A stretch of DNA of 22,637 bases. Source: Sphacelaria rigidula. Lineage: Eukaryota > Phaeophyceae > Sphacelariales. The notes below the pieces were generated by a model, which searched no databases, was not told the origin of the DNA, and worked only from the letters and a program-made list of their open reading frames with translations. The stretch is taken from assembly GCA_964200075.2 (NCBI GenBank), contig CAXNAA020000323.1:1-22637 (forward strand), given 5' to 3'. Within the stretch, counting starts at the first letter, position 1; each line of letters begins with the position of its first letter. Positions 1 through 9,600 of the stretch are shown here, in pieces. Made by a program: the position numbers and the translations under genes.

Positions 1-60
1 GGATGCGAGGTCAATGGTCTGATGACTATGGCATGCATGCTCATGAGTACACCCCCCCCG
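1..60 (+). mobile_element. 3' terminus of a non-LTR retrotransposon, cut by the window edge
   Basis: GTCAATGGTCTGATGACTA, then GGCATGCATG and ATGAGTACACCCC, aligns with the ends at 14075-14123 and 15785-15905. The C-run after GAGTAC is shared with the 15.9-kb copy. The body of the element would lie to the left of position 1. Confidence 0.6.
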
Positions 61-440
61 AAGGTGGGATGGCTGAGGTGAGAGGCAAGCGATATATTCC
101 CCTTTGTTCCTTGCGTTGCTGCAAGGTAGGCCGAGCGCAACCCGACATCATGGGACCGCAATGGGCATAAGCCTGAGGGTAAGAGGGACCGAAGCAGACC
201 AAACCGCGAGCCGCCCGTGACGGTTGTACAGGACGTGAATCTAGAATCGCTAGGATGGATCAGAGGGATCGTTGAAAACAGGATCACGACTTGCAGCAGC
301 TGTCCAAATCCGACTCGTGGATGACGATTTTTGATGAGTTGCTATCCAATGGTGTAGGGGCGATTGATAACTCACTGTGAAATACAAGCACAAGCACCCG
401 ACCGCCCCACTCACAGAAGCAACAGTATAGTGCAGTGTAC
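60..440. other. No recognisable gene
   Basis: Between the left-edge retrotransposon end and dispersed repeat copy 1. I see no RNA gene, coding similarity or clear repeat here. Confidence 0.6.
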
Positions 441-550
441 TGATTCAGTGATTGTTTGATCGATTGTCGCGCTTTATCTGATTTCCCATGGATCCGGCCG
501 TGGTCACACGATGAGCGTACCCGAGATGAAACTAAACAGAAACACTCGCT
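441..550 (-). repeat. Dispersed repeat, copy 1
   Basis: Read on the minus strand, the core runs AGCGAGTGTTTCTGTTTAG, TCGGGTACG, GTGTGACCACGGCCGGATCC, then GCGACAATCGATCAAACAATC. Upstream on the same strand (to about 720) is a pyrimidine-rich stretch. Four further copies are at 16455-16567 (minus), 17068-17170, 17351-17471 and 20511-20610 (plus). Open frames that read through such copies (SCDHG-type peptides) are by-products of the repeat. Confidence 0.75.
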
Positions 551-1445
551 GGAGGAAGGTGAAAAGAACAGGAAGGTGGAACAGACACAAATACTAGACT
601 GAAGGACAAACAAACAAAGACAAGCGAAACAAAAGCGAAAACAAATGGGGATGGTCAAGCTCTGCAACATGATTTCAAGGGGAAAACTTCTTGCGCAACA
701 GCACATGCGTTCATACCCGAATGAGAAAAAACAAAAACCCATTACTTCAGAGTGTGATTTGTTCATCTCGACCACACTGATATGGGTATAAGCTCTCACC
801 CATGAACCTTAAGGCAGCGAGGCACCAAACTGCGACTTGTATATACCGGGAGAAAATAACACACATAGAGGAGTGGGAAAATAGAAAGAGAGCAGAGAAG
901 AAGGAAACTGCCGAAGTTATGAAGCCCAGAGACGCGGTACAGTTGAACAGGTAAAAAGACACACATCAGGGGACAGCGCAAGACCACCGACCAAGGACAA
1001 AATTAAGGACAACCTCAACAACTTATAGAAAAGTACAGGGGTACATCGGATTCCGTGTTCGCCCATCTTCCAATAGTCATCGCAATTCAGGTCAAAAGTC
1101 GGCCATGCTCACGGTCACTTCCATCCTGGACTCCTCGCAAGCTGCTGCTGTTTTCGCGTCAGCGGTGACAGCTATACGATTAGCGGCTGTCCACGCAAGA
1201 TCCTCTCGTTTGTGGCGGAGGTCCGATTGGCCTTTGGCTTCGGGCCACCACACAGCACAACATTGTCAAACAGCGCGTTCACTCTTACATGGAGCCCGTC
1301 TGTATCGATTTTTCGGCGACGGTGCTATATCCTTTACAAGAAGATGAAATCCAAATGATGCCGATCCAACATAACATTTGATGTTGTCTACTACATCATG
1401 AACATGTAGACTTTCAGCAGCTGGATTTTTTTCATATTTTCACCT
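551..1445. other. No recognisable gene
   Basis: The first part (551-720) is the purine-rich complement of the lead-in to dispersed repeat copy 1. The rest holds only short open frames without family resemblance. Confidence 0.6.
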
Positions 1446-1659
1446 CTAGCTGTTCATTATACCGGAGAGCAGCATCTCAGCTCCTTTCCCACGGAGAGTG
1501 AAAGCCAAGTCCATACGATCGAGGTATAATACTCACGGAGTCCACCAGTCAGACCCGTAGACCCGCGATCCATCAACCAGCCGTAAACATGCTGCCCACA
1601 CGTTGTCCCAACTACATTCGTGTACCAAACCTAGGTGGCAATGGTAGGCAGAGTTTACA
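1446..1659. repeat. Direct repeat of ~214 bp, left copy
   Basis: Matches 4920-5132 with substitutions and small indels. The shared blocks are CTAGCTGTTCATTATACCGG AGAGCA, GAGTGAAAGCCAAG, AACCAGCCGTAAACAT and CTACATTCGTGTACCAAACC TAGGT, ending AGAGTTTACA. Weak similarity continues on both sides (for example GTAGACTTCAG-like words before it). It is not an exact long terminal repeat: I see no TG...CA ends, primer-binding site or purine tract. Confidence 0.85.
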
Positions 1660-3905
1660 GTACTCCCAAAGCTAGAGGTTGACGAAATCAACACATCATG
1701 TTTACCGCGTACTATCGTCATTTTTGACATAGAATGACGATCCCTGCCGCTGTATTCGATAACAGCTTCATATCAGCTTGTTCAATTTCCAAACAGCTCG
1801 CAAGACTCCAAACCTTCATCATGAACACATAATTCCGCGATAATCCGAAGACCTGCACCATTCCGGGTCGCGGAGCAATAGCTGACGCCAAATTCCGAAA
1901 ACCTAGTCCAAAACCAGTCTCTTGACTCCAAACTGGCGAAGAAAACCGCAAACGGCAGCTAACGTCAAATTCCAAAGCATTCGTGACTATTCGTCCATGT
2001 CGTTCGAGAAAAGATACCTTCCAGTATACAAAATGCACTTTGGTACCTTCAACATCGGTGCGACAGAGTGCAACAGCCAAACTACACATTTCTCGGAAAC
2101 TATTTCGAAATGAAGTAAGTGTCCACACGTCGAAAACGCAGCTAGGCTCTTGCTTGTTCATCCCCGTGAAAGCGCCTGCATCGCACACCTCTAGTTCGGA
2201 AAAGCTTCAGAGCTTCATCGCGCCAGTCAACTCATGAAGACGATGAAACGAGAGCCATGACTCGAACCGCTATTCGAGCCGTGCATATCAATTCGACAAC
2301 GGCAAACGAACCGCGACCTCCGTCATCATTGACCACCTGTTGTGGTATCATTTCGGAATAAGGTTTATCGAGTGCACCCCATAAAAATTTAGATGAATTA
2401 TCCCACTGTGATTCAGGACTGTGGTATACCATCCGTCTATCAACTGCGATGCAAAGTGCTGTTCATGTCTCCACATACTTGCACCTCACCTACACCGCTC
2501 CTTTCAGACAAATGGACACACCATCCACATACCCCTCCAGACACGCAACCATCCATCAAAAGACGGACCGCGGTCAACGATCTCTGATGCATGCGCGCAC
2601 CAAATTTTAATTTCCAACCTAAAAGCACTCGCGTTACGCCTGCTCACGTACGATCGTACGCATTTCGCACTTTCCGCTCATATCCACGCCACCAGCAGTA
2701 GTTAGCAATCTTCGCAGACAATACGCGCAAACCGTACAAACATCATTTATCCCAGGGTCTGGGCGGACATGAACATGCGAGGTTCACCCTGTCCACCATA
2801 CACTGTATTTATCATTGCCGCACCCTAACGTTTCGCCAGAAAATATTTACACCAATAATATGATGTAGCGACAATTTAACATGCGCATGCCAGCACTTCA
2901 TCGAGCACATGCAATACAACCCTCCTCGCAGAAATCATTATACGTCATGGGCAGCACAACACACGGATTTCAAATGTGCACGTGTACACCAACATTTTAC
3001 CCAGCATGCGCAATACGATTATACTCGATCAACCGCCATGGTTGATGCGCAATCATGACCACAAACCACACATAAATAAGCTACAATCATCCTCAAAAAT
3101 CGTTCACAGATACCGGTCATCATATGTTTCATGATACTCAACAAGCACTCAATCATTGCAGCATTTGCTCCTCAACACCACCGAACCCCGTCCCCACCAT
3201 AACAGCAAGCACCTCAGGTAGTGCCCTCCTTGTCGTTCTCCAACCCGCCCCTCCAACTCAGCAGCACTCGGACCACAACACCCCGTGCACATCATAGAGC
3301 AGCGTTTCCACTCAATACTTGCTCCTTGCATCGAAATTACACTACAGCTCGCACCCCCACAGTGCCGCCCAGCTCACCACCAGCTGGGATGCCCGCACCG
3401 CCAAACCATAACGACAAACCATCTACCCTCACAGATCTTTGCGTAATACTGAACACCTGTTCTTCGGTCAGTCATATCGAGGCCACGGGAGGCAAAACGA
3501 GAACAGCCGCACAGGCCCGTACAGCAACACCCCCCGATGGCGTTACAGCATCCTCCCGATACACCCCACGGCGCAACAGTAGAGATACCTTCGTCATCGC
3601 TGCCAAACGTCAAATCTGTCCATGTAACAGCAATGCATACGACCACCTCGACGCCACACAACGTTCCACGTCGCCGTTACAATTGTGATCGCCAATAGAA
3701 TCACAAGCCTGAAAATCCCAAAATCCCCCAAAAAAAACGATTGTACAAAAAAAAAAAACTATCCCGAACCCAAATATTCAACCATTAATTAATCAATTAA
3801 TTAGTTAGTGAATCAAAACTGATGGTTGCAAGACATATATAAAGAAACACGTCCCTATTGCAGCACACCAGGGTACAGTACACCCAGAACAGGTTGTACA
3901 GGTAG

Positions 3906-4226
3906 AGATCTTGCAAGGCGTATCCTCAGCTACACGCAGGTCAGGCGGCGACAAGCAACTGGGACCTTCGCCTCTCAGCGCTTGCTCATCGACCCGTGTA
4001 AGCTCCGCCTTTTCAACAGCAGGGGCGGCAGCAGCAAGATCAATCGGACCCGCTTCAGTTGCCACCTCGTGTCTGCCTCGCTCCTCAACGGCAGCAGCAG
4101 CAGCAGCAGCAGCTATATTGTCACCAGCACCCTCATGGCTGCCTGCTGGGACGAGAGGATGTTGCGTGACCCTCTCGCCCTCACCAACAGCAGTACCAGC
4201 AGCAGCCAAAGGGAGCACCGCTGTAA
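3906..4226 (-). CDS. Doubtful Ala/Glu-rich reading frame, possible exon
   Basis: The minus strand is open here and reads a disordered-looking protein: VLPLAAAGTAVGEGERVTQH, a run of eight Ala from the CAG tract, then VEERGRHEVATEAGPIDLA and EKAELTRVDEQALRGEGPS. An acceptor-like TAGCTCTTACAG sits directly upstream at about 4227. Acidic/Ala-rich composition is typical of disordered regions in real proteins, but the frame is driven partly by CAG repeats, and I recognise no family or clear downstream donor. It may be chance. Confidence 0.2.
4091..4113. repeat. (CAG)n microsatellite
   Basis: About seven uninterrupted GCA/CAG units. Shorter CAG clusters lie nearby at about 4017-4037 and 4188-4205. 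Confidence 0.9.
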
Positions 4227-4919
4227 GAGCTAGGCGGATTCCTCATTAGAGAACATGCGGCTGTACATCGTCACTTTTAACAGTCGAACAAGCTTTGCCG
4301 CTACCTCCATGCCTCTTCTTAGACTCCGAACCACCACGACATCCATCCATCATAAACAACGACAGTGCAGGACCTCGACAGCGTTTCTAGAACACCGTTG
4401 CCACTTCCCAATACAGAAACGACTCTTCCCCGTACACACCGAGACGCGCTTTACTACCCTACAACGGCGACTACGGCTCATCTTCCTCACACAGGCTCAC
4501 CACGTTTTGAAGTCCTCGAAGTCTTCTTGGCCGCGGCAGCAAACCTTGAACCAGCCCTCCTGCGATACCCTCGATCCACGCGCGCAGTGATTGCGCTGCG
4601 TTTATGGTAGGCCAGCTGTTGATCAACCCCCGGCGCCTTCCGCACGTGCGATATCACAGCCAACCTTAGCACTACCTCAGAGCCTCCTTGACTCTGCTCC
4701 AGCCAGCCCCTCTCGATGTGGACACGTCTTGAGGTGTCTTGTTTGCTGCAAGCTGGCCAGGCTTACAGATTCATGCCTTGCTTCATGTGTCGACCCTTTA
4801 ACAGCGGGCATAATGAACGTTCATAACAGAACTCTGTCGATCATGACCAGATAGGTACGTGGGCCCCTCCCATGATGGGGACGTAGACTTCAGTAGCTGT
4901 AGTCATTCATACGTGAACC

Positions 4920-5132
4920 CTAGCTGTTCATTATACCGGAGAGCATCATCCCAGCCCCTCTCCCAGGCGGAGTGAAAGCCAAGCTCAAACCATCGAGATG
5001 AAACTCTCGCAAGCCTGCCGATCATACCCACAGACCCACGATCCGTCAACCAGCCGTAAACATTCTTTTTAAATGTTGTCCCGACTACATTCGTGTACCA
5101 AACCTAGGTAACAGTGGTGACCAGAGTTTACA
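4920..5132. repeat. Direct repeat of ~214 bp, right copy
   Basis: Partner of 1446-1659, in the same orientation and offset by 3474 bp. The most diverged part is the middle (around 4985-5025). The two copies bracket the C-rich block at 1660-4919. Confidence 0.85.
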
Positions 5133-8100
5133 TGCCGTCTGTACAGAAGGCAACCGACAATGATATGCTCTGATGTCCCTGTCGAACGGACGAAATTATC
5201 AAACAATCGACGGCGAAAATATTCCCTAACAACTATCGGAGGTCTTGCAATGTTCCCTCAGCGTACTCTCGCAACTGATTCACCTTTTATCCCACAACAT
5301 GATGCGAAAAATTAAACCGCCAGTGATGGTTGGCAAACCAGGAACACTTAGCAGTAAAGTTGTTGGGTGTTGTGATATTTGAACAGCTGTAAGGATCCAC
5401 CTTTCAGATTACACGCAATACAACAGGATACCAGAAATAACGGTGCCGTTGACCGGAGGAAGCGCATCGCACACTTTACCCCCAAATTGTTCAATGGGGC
5501 GAACCATGTTCTTACATCTCGGCGAGCACATTTTGATTGAAAAGTATGTTTCCTGGATACAACACCCACCCCAGTCAATCGATACAGACTTTGGGCGTAG
5601 GCGCGCTGCTTGACAATTTTGTGCTGTGTACGCTGCACTCCACTGCTTTTGTTGTGAGTGTAGGTGGTCGAGTGCTCGTGTTTGTATATATATAACATGT
5701 ATTTCACTAGCAGAAGCAAGTTGTAGTCAATTGCCGTCACACCATCGAATAATTAATTATCATCTATCCACGTGCCGCAGTTGGACATCTGCTGCAAGTC
5801 TTGCTCCTGTTTTTTAGTGATTCACCTGATCCATCCTAGATATTTATGTTTCACCATCCTGAGCACCTATCACGGACGGCTCGCGGTCTGGTCTTCTTTC
5901 GTCCCTCTTATGCTCAGGTTTATGCCCGTCCCGGTCTCGTGATGGGTTGTGTTCGGCCTACCTCGCAACAACGCAGGAAACAAATGCCGAGATTTGTGCG
6001 GCACATGCGGAAGAAAATGTATCGCCCGCCTCTCACCTCAATCATCCCGCCTTTTAGCGGGCGAGAAGTATCTTTCGCTGACTGATACTGTTTGCCAATA
6101 TTGTGTTGAAATGTCGACTTCAGTCCGCTCCCATAGAAAAATCTCGTTCGTATTGTCAGGATCCCGTGTTCCGTGTAGCGCTATATACTACAAGGTATGT
6201 ACGAGCAGAGCTAGCACGAAGATGTGCTGTCCTTGCTTTCGAATGAGTCTATGTGAGGCAACTGTTTTGCAGCGGCACCCTGTTGTATCGATTTCTTCAT
6301 AACCTTGAAGCATGATCCCGGGATAACCCCTTCTTCTGCACATGAGATGTGTTTTGGATACCTCGGAAGGAACGAGAAGGCCCGGTTGGGCTGGTTGTGC
6401 GCGGGTTTCCTACCCAAATTGTGTAGCAAATAGATGTGTCTCCAAAAGAGTTTTAGGGGAACACTATCTGATAAATGTTATGAAGATATCGTTCCTCCAA
6501 CTGGAGTTTTTGTTCCAATGTTCCGATATCGACATCTTACGGCCCATTATATTTTCCCTAATTTTTATTCGTGCGTGGCTGCGTACACGTACTTGTGGGT
6601 TGGGTTGCCTTGGTGCAATGTAAAGTGGAAATTGTCCCATCAAATGCAGCACTGCATCAGAAGGTACATCTTAACCGTGGCAGTGGGGGGGGTGCAAGAC
6701 CGAGCCATGATCGCGATCGACGGGTGCGGGCGTCACGCCAGGAGCGAAAACACGTATATATTTAAAGCTCGTTGTTGACCGTTCAGGGGCAGCTGTTCAC
6801 ACGCACAACGTTCAAACTTTCTGAGAAACACGCTAGAACAAGAATGTGAAAACATGAATCTGCTGCGGAGCCGTTTCTTGAGGTTTTCCATCCTGCGCGC
6901 TGTGAACAGGATTGAACTATTGGTCCCCCTCTCGCACGCTGCCACCCTTTTGGAGAGTGGGTCTCAGCGCCACAGTATAACTGGACGATGGCGATGAAGA
7001 TGTAGCTTTCATTGGAAAATGATCATATCACGTGCACATTCAGAGGATGTTGACAACGGTCTTCATCAGTGCCGCCGTTATCACAGACAGCACATGGCAA
7101 TATGCAGCCCTAGTGAAAGATAAGTGAACAAGTGTGCGAACGGATAGCATTGCATTGGCGGAGGACGGGCGTCGCGGTGAATTGCCATGTACGATTCCTT
7201 CTGTGATTGGCAATAGCGTGCAGTCAAGCTCGGCGCTCGTGCATTGGTGCTCCTTCCAGCTTGCGCGAGTTGCATGTCTCAACGACGTAACATCGAAAAT
7301 TTATGTGAAACTCGGCCCTCAGTTTTTCCATGTATGCTTTGCCTGATCACGACTGCCTGTTTCCCTGGTGTACAGAAAACTGCGATCAGGAGCGCGAGCA
7401 GGCGAAGTACAAGAGCTCCTAGACGACCTCTTCGGCAGGTTTTATACGGAGAGGCGCTAAGATACCGACAGCACAAATTCGCTTTGTCAACGATGCATGG
7501 GGATATGGTGTACCGCCGACGATTATAAGTCGTTCGGACAAGCCGATCCCAGGTTTGCTTTCCGTGTAAGGCATCTGCAGCACTTTTGCGCGGTGATGAA
7601 TTCAGCGGCGAGGGTAGACGAGCGACTGCAGCGTGACCATCTGTTTGGTTGTTTTCCCTGCGCTGATGTGCGGGAATTCATTCAAAAATAGAAATGAGGG
7701 AGCTCCTAAAACTCGTGTGGGTTGATGTACACCGCAAATCTAGTAGTCGGTGAAAGAAGCTACTATGCTTTCCAAGCGGCATAGTTTTGCCCGCGGTTCC
7801 GTGGTTTTGCACTTACTTAATAGCAGGTTGGTGTCCGGGCTGAACACCCTTTCGCGAGACATGGCTGCATGGTGCACGTGGAAGCACACACTGAGGATCT
7901 GACGTGAAGGGTTCGCGTCGACTCTGTTGTTTTCGTAGTGGCGGTGTGGTCCGTGCTATGCACTGCTGTGTTCCGGGTTGCTTCATAGCACACGAGTACG
8001 CGGTCGAACTCGGCGGAATATCGCGTGTTCAAGCGCAGCCTCCGCGGAAGATGAGGTGGTCGCCAACATGTCCCTTGCACACTGTCGTTCAAAACACAAC

Positions 8101-8522
8101 ATGCCACTAAACGCATCATGTAATAGCTATCGCTAGGCACTCAGAGCAGTGAACGGCAAGACCGAAGAACAGACGTTCCTCCGGTCTCTAGCTGGGTTTT
8201 CATGGCGCCATTCTGCCGCGTGTGTGCATGTGTGTGCAATGGTATCCCCTTTGGCTAATAAGATACAGGAAATCTTCCGGGCGGGTGCCATATGGGTACC
8301 ATGTTGGCAACTCAGATCAAAACGCAACCATCCAATTTGTATCAATTTTCTGGGACGATAAAGTGGTACTTCTCCACGAGAACAAACGAATAGCCGCCCG
8401 GTGGGTGAGAGTTGAGCGTGTCATACAGAGATCGCTACGGGCGGATTAACCACTAACCAACAACAAGTAGAGTACCCAATACCATGGGACCGGTGGTGGC
8501 GTGTCACCACGCCCAGAAGCCT
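5133..8522. other. Long stretch without an identified gene
   Basis: Open frames of 60-130 codons occur on both strands but overlap one another and show no domain. Two plus-strand frames look somewhat more protein-like. In one, RSGARAGEVQELLDDLFGRF (from about 7380) ends at a stop near 7462, and the same frame then continues through DDYKSFGQADPRFAFRVRH to 7691. The other reads SDQNATIQFVSIFWDDKVVL and ends at 8449. Both may be transposon or pseudogene debris. A small hairpin, CCCGCCTTTTAGCGGG, is near 6047-6062. Confidence 0.5.
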
Positions 8523-8874
8523 GCAGTCCTACAGCTGAGAATCGGGTAAATAGTCATGATATCGTTTTGAACTACTGCAGCGAGTGGTGCTCTGCGGTCC
8601 ATGATTCCTGCCGTGGGCTATATGCAACGGGTGTTCCCGCAGTCCTACAGCTGAGAATCGGGTAAATAGTCATGATATCGTTTTGAACTACTGCAGCGAG
8701 TGGTGCTCTGCGGTTCATGATTCCTGCCGTGGGCTACATGCAACGGGTGTTCCCGCAGTCCTACAGCTGAGAATCGGGTAAATAGTCATGATATCGTTTT
8801 GAACTACTGCAGCGAGTGGTGCTCTGCATGCAGTCCATGATTCCTGCCGTGGGCTACATGCAACGGGTGTTCCC
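8523..8874. repeat. Three tandem copies of a 116-120 bp unit
   Basis: Copies start at 8523, 8639 and 8755 with GCAGTCCTACAGCTGAG and end CAACGGGTGTTCCC. A six-base start of a fourth unit is at 8875. Copies 1 and 2 differ at two positions I can see; copy 3 has a 4-bp insertion near 8826 (GCATGCAG). The unit length is not a multiple of three, so this is not a coding repeat. Near identity suggests recent duplication. Confidence 0.95.
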
Positions 8875-9462
8875 GCAGTCAAATCAATGAACCGCGGTAG
8901 TGTACGTCGATACCTACCTACGGTACATCGATGCATGCGCTTCGGTCCACCTACGCCACTTTTGCCGTAGCAAAATTGTAGCAGGCCAACAAGTGCCCTG
9001 ATGAATCATTATCTGCTGACCCATCATATCAAGCAATACAACATCTCGTCGCTTGGGCTGTCCTGACATGGTAACTTTCACGTTCAACGCCGGCTAAACG
9101 ACTTCCTACCGTTCGGCCGTCTATTCACATGACACTTGCATCGGACAACAGGGCAGACTGTGTCCGACGACATTATCACTCCCTCCACCGCCCCCGCTCG
9201 TTCTTGAGACGTGTCTATCACTCATACCGTTGCTATACCCCCCTTTCATGCCATCACCGACAAAAATCATTCACATGTCATGCGCTGCCATTCAGATTTC
9301 GTACGTTATCCTTGGGTTGTACATAGCTGATGTGCTTGAGAACGACAAGTATACGACCCACCTACTGGCATTTTACCAAACCCTACAACCAGTCGACGTC
9401 CTCGTCACAGCAACTTCGATCAATGTGCGACTGATATCAATGGGCGAACGCTGCACGAAACA
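8875..9462. other. 3' flank of SPAG16
   Basis: Downstream of the SPAG16 stop on the minus strand; it must contain the 3' UTR and polyadenylation region. I found no unambiguous polyadenylation signal. Plus-strand open frames here (for example 9230-9643) overlap the terminal exon in antisense and have no family resemblance. Confidence 0.5.
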
Positions 9463-9600
9463 CTACGACCACAACCTGAAAGTGCAATCCGAAGACGAAG
9501 AAACTAGGCTGTCATCTGCTGGACTGAATAGCACACTTTGGACTGCGTCCTCGTGGCCCTTGAGCTCCGCCATCATCGCCATGGACACCGTGTCGAACAC
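9463..9600 (-). CDS. SPAG16: SPAG16 terminal exon J: WD repeat 7 and stop
   Basis: Forty-five codons plus TAG, after acceptor TTGCCTCCAG|GTG. It begins VFDTVSMAMMAELKGHEDAV and ends SSDCTFRLWS-stop. Ending at the WS of the last blade matches human SPAG16. The exon lies 2501 nt from exon I, so simple gene finding could miss it; the blade count (seven) and the phase agree only when it is included. Confidence 0.95.
   Translation of the reverse strand: MFDTVSMAMMAELKGHEDAVQSVLFSPADDSLVSSSSDCTFRLWS

Larger units (their letters stand above)
1660..4919. other. C-rich, gene-poor block between the direct repeats
   Basis: From about 2400 to 4850 the plus strand carries far more C than G, with many CAC/ACC words, short homopolymers (A-runs at 3729-3761) and an AT-rich palindromic patch TTAATTAATCAATTAATTAG near 3785. 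Open frames exist on both strands, but none shows a recognisable domain. One minus-strand frame is listed separately as doubtful. Confidence 0.6.

Noticed and set aside
284-799. 171-codon minus-strand open frame
   Set aside because: It reads through dispersed repeat copy 1 and its pyrimidine-rich lead-in; the same peptide pattern recurs at the other repeat copies.
3221-3688. 155-codon plus-strand open frame, rich in Thr/Pro/Arg
   Set aside because: It lies in the C-rich block, where ACC/CAC words suppress stops; no domain, and overlapping frames are open on the other strand.
1446-5132. Intact LTR retrotransposon
   Set aside because: The repeats are diverged and have no TG...CA ends, and no primer-binding site, purine tract or polymerase remnants are visible between them.
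8523-8880. CRISPR-like repeat array
   Set aside because: The whole unit is repeated without unique spacers; it is a simple tandem duplication in eukaryotic DNA.
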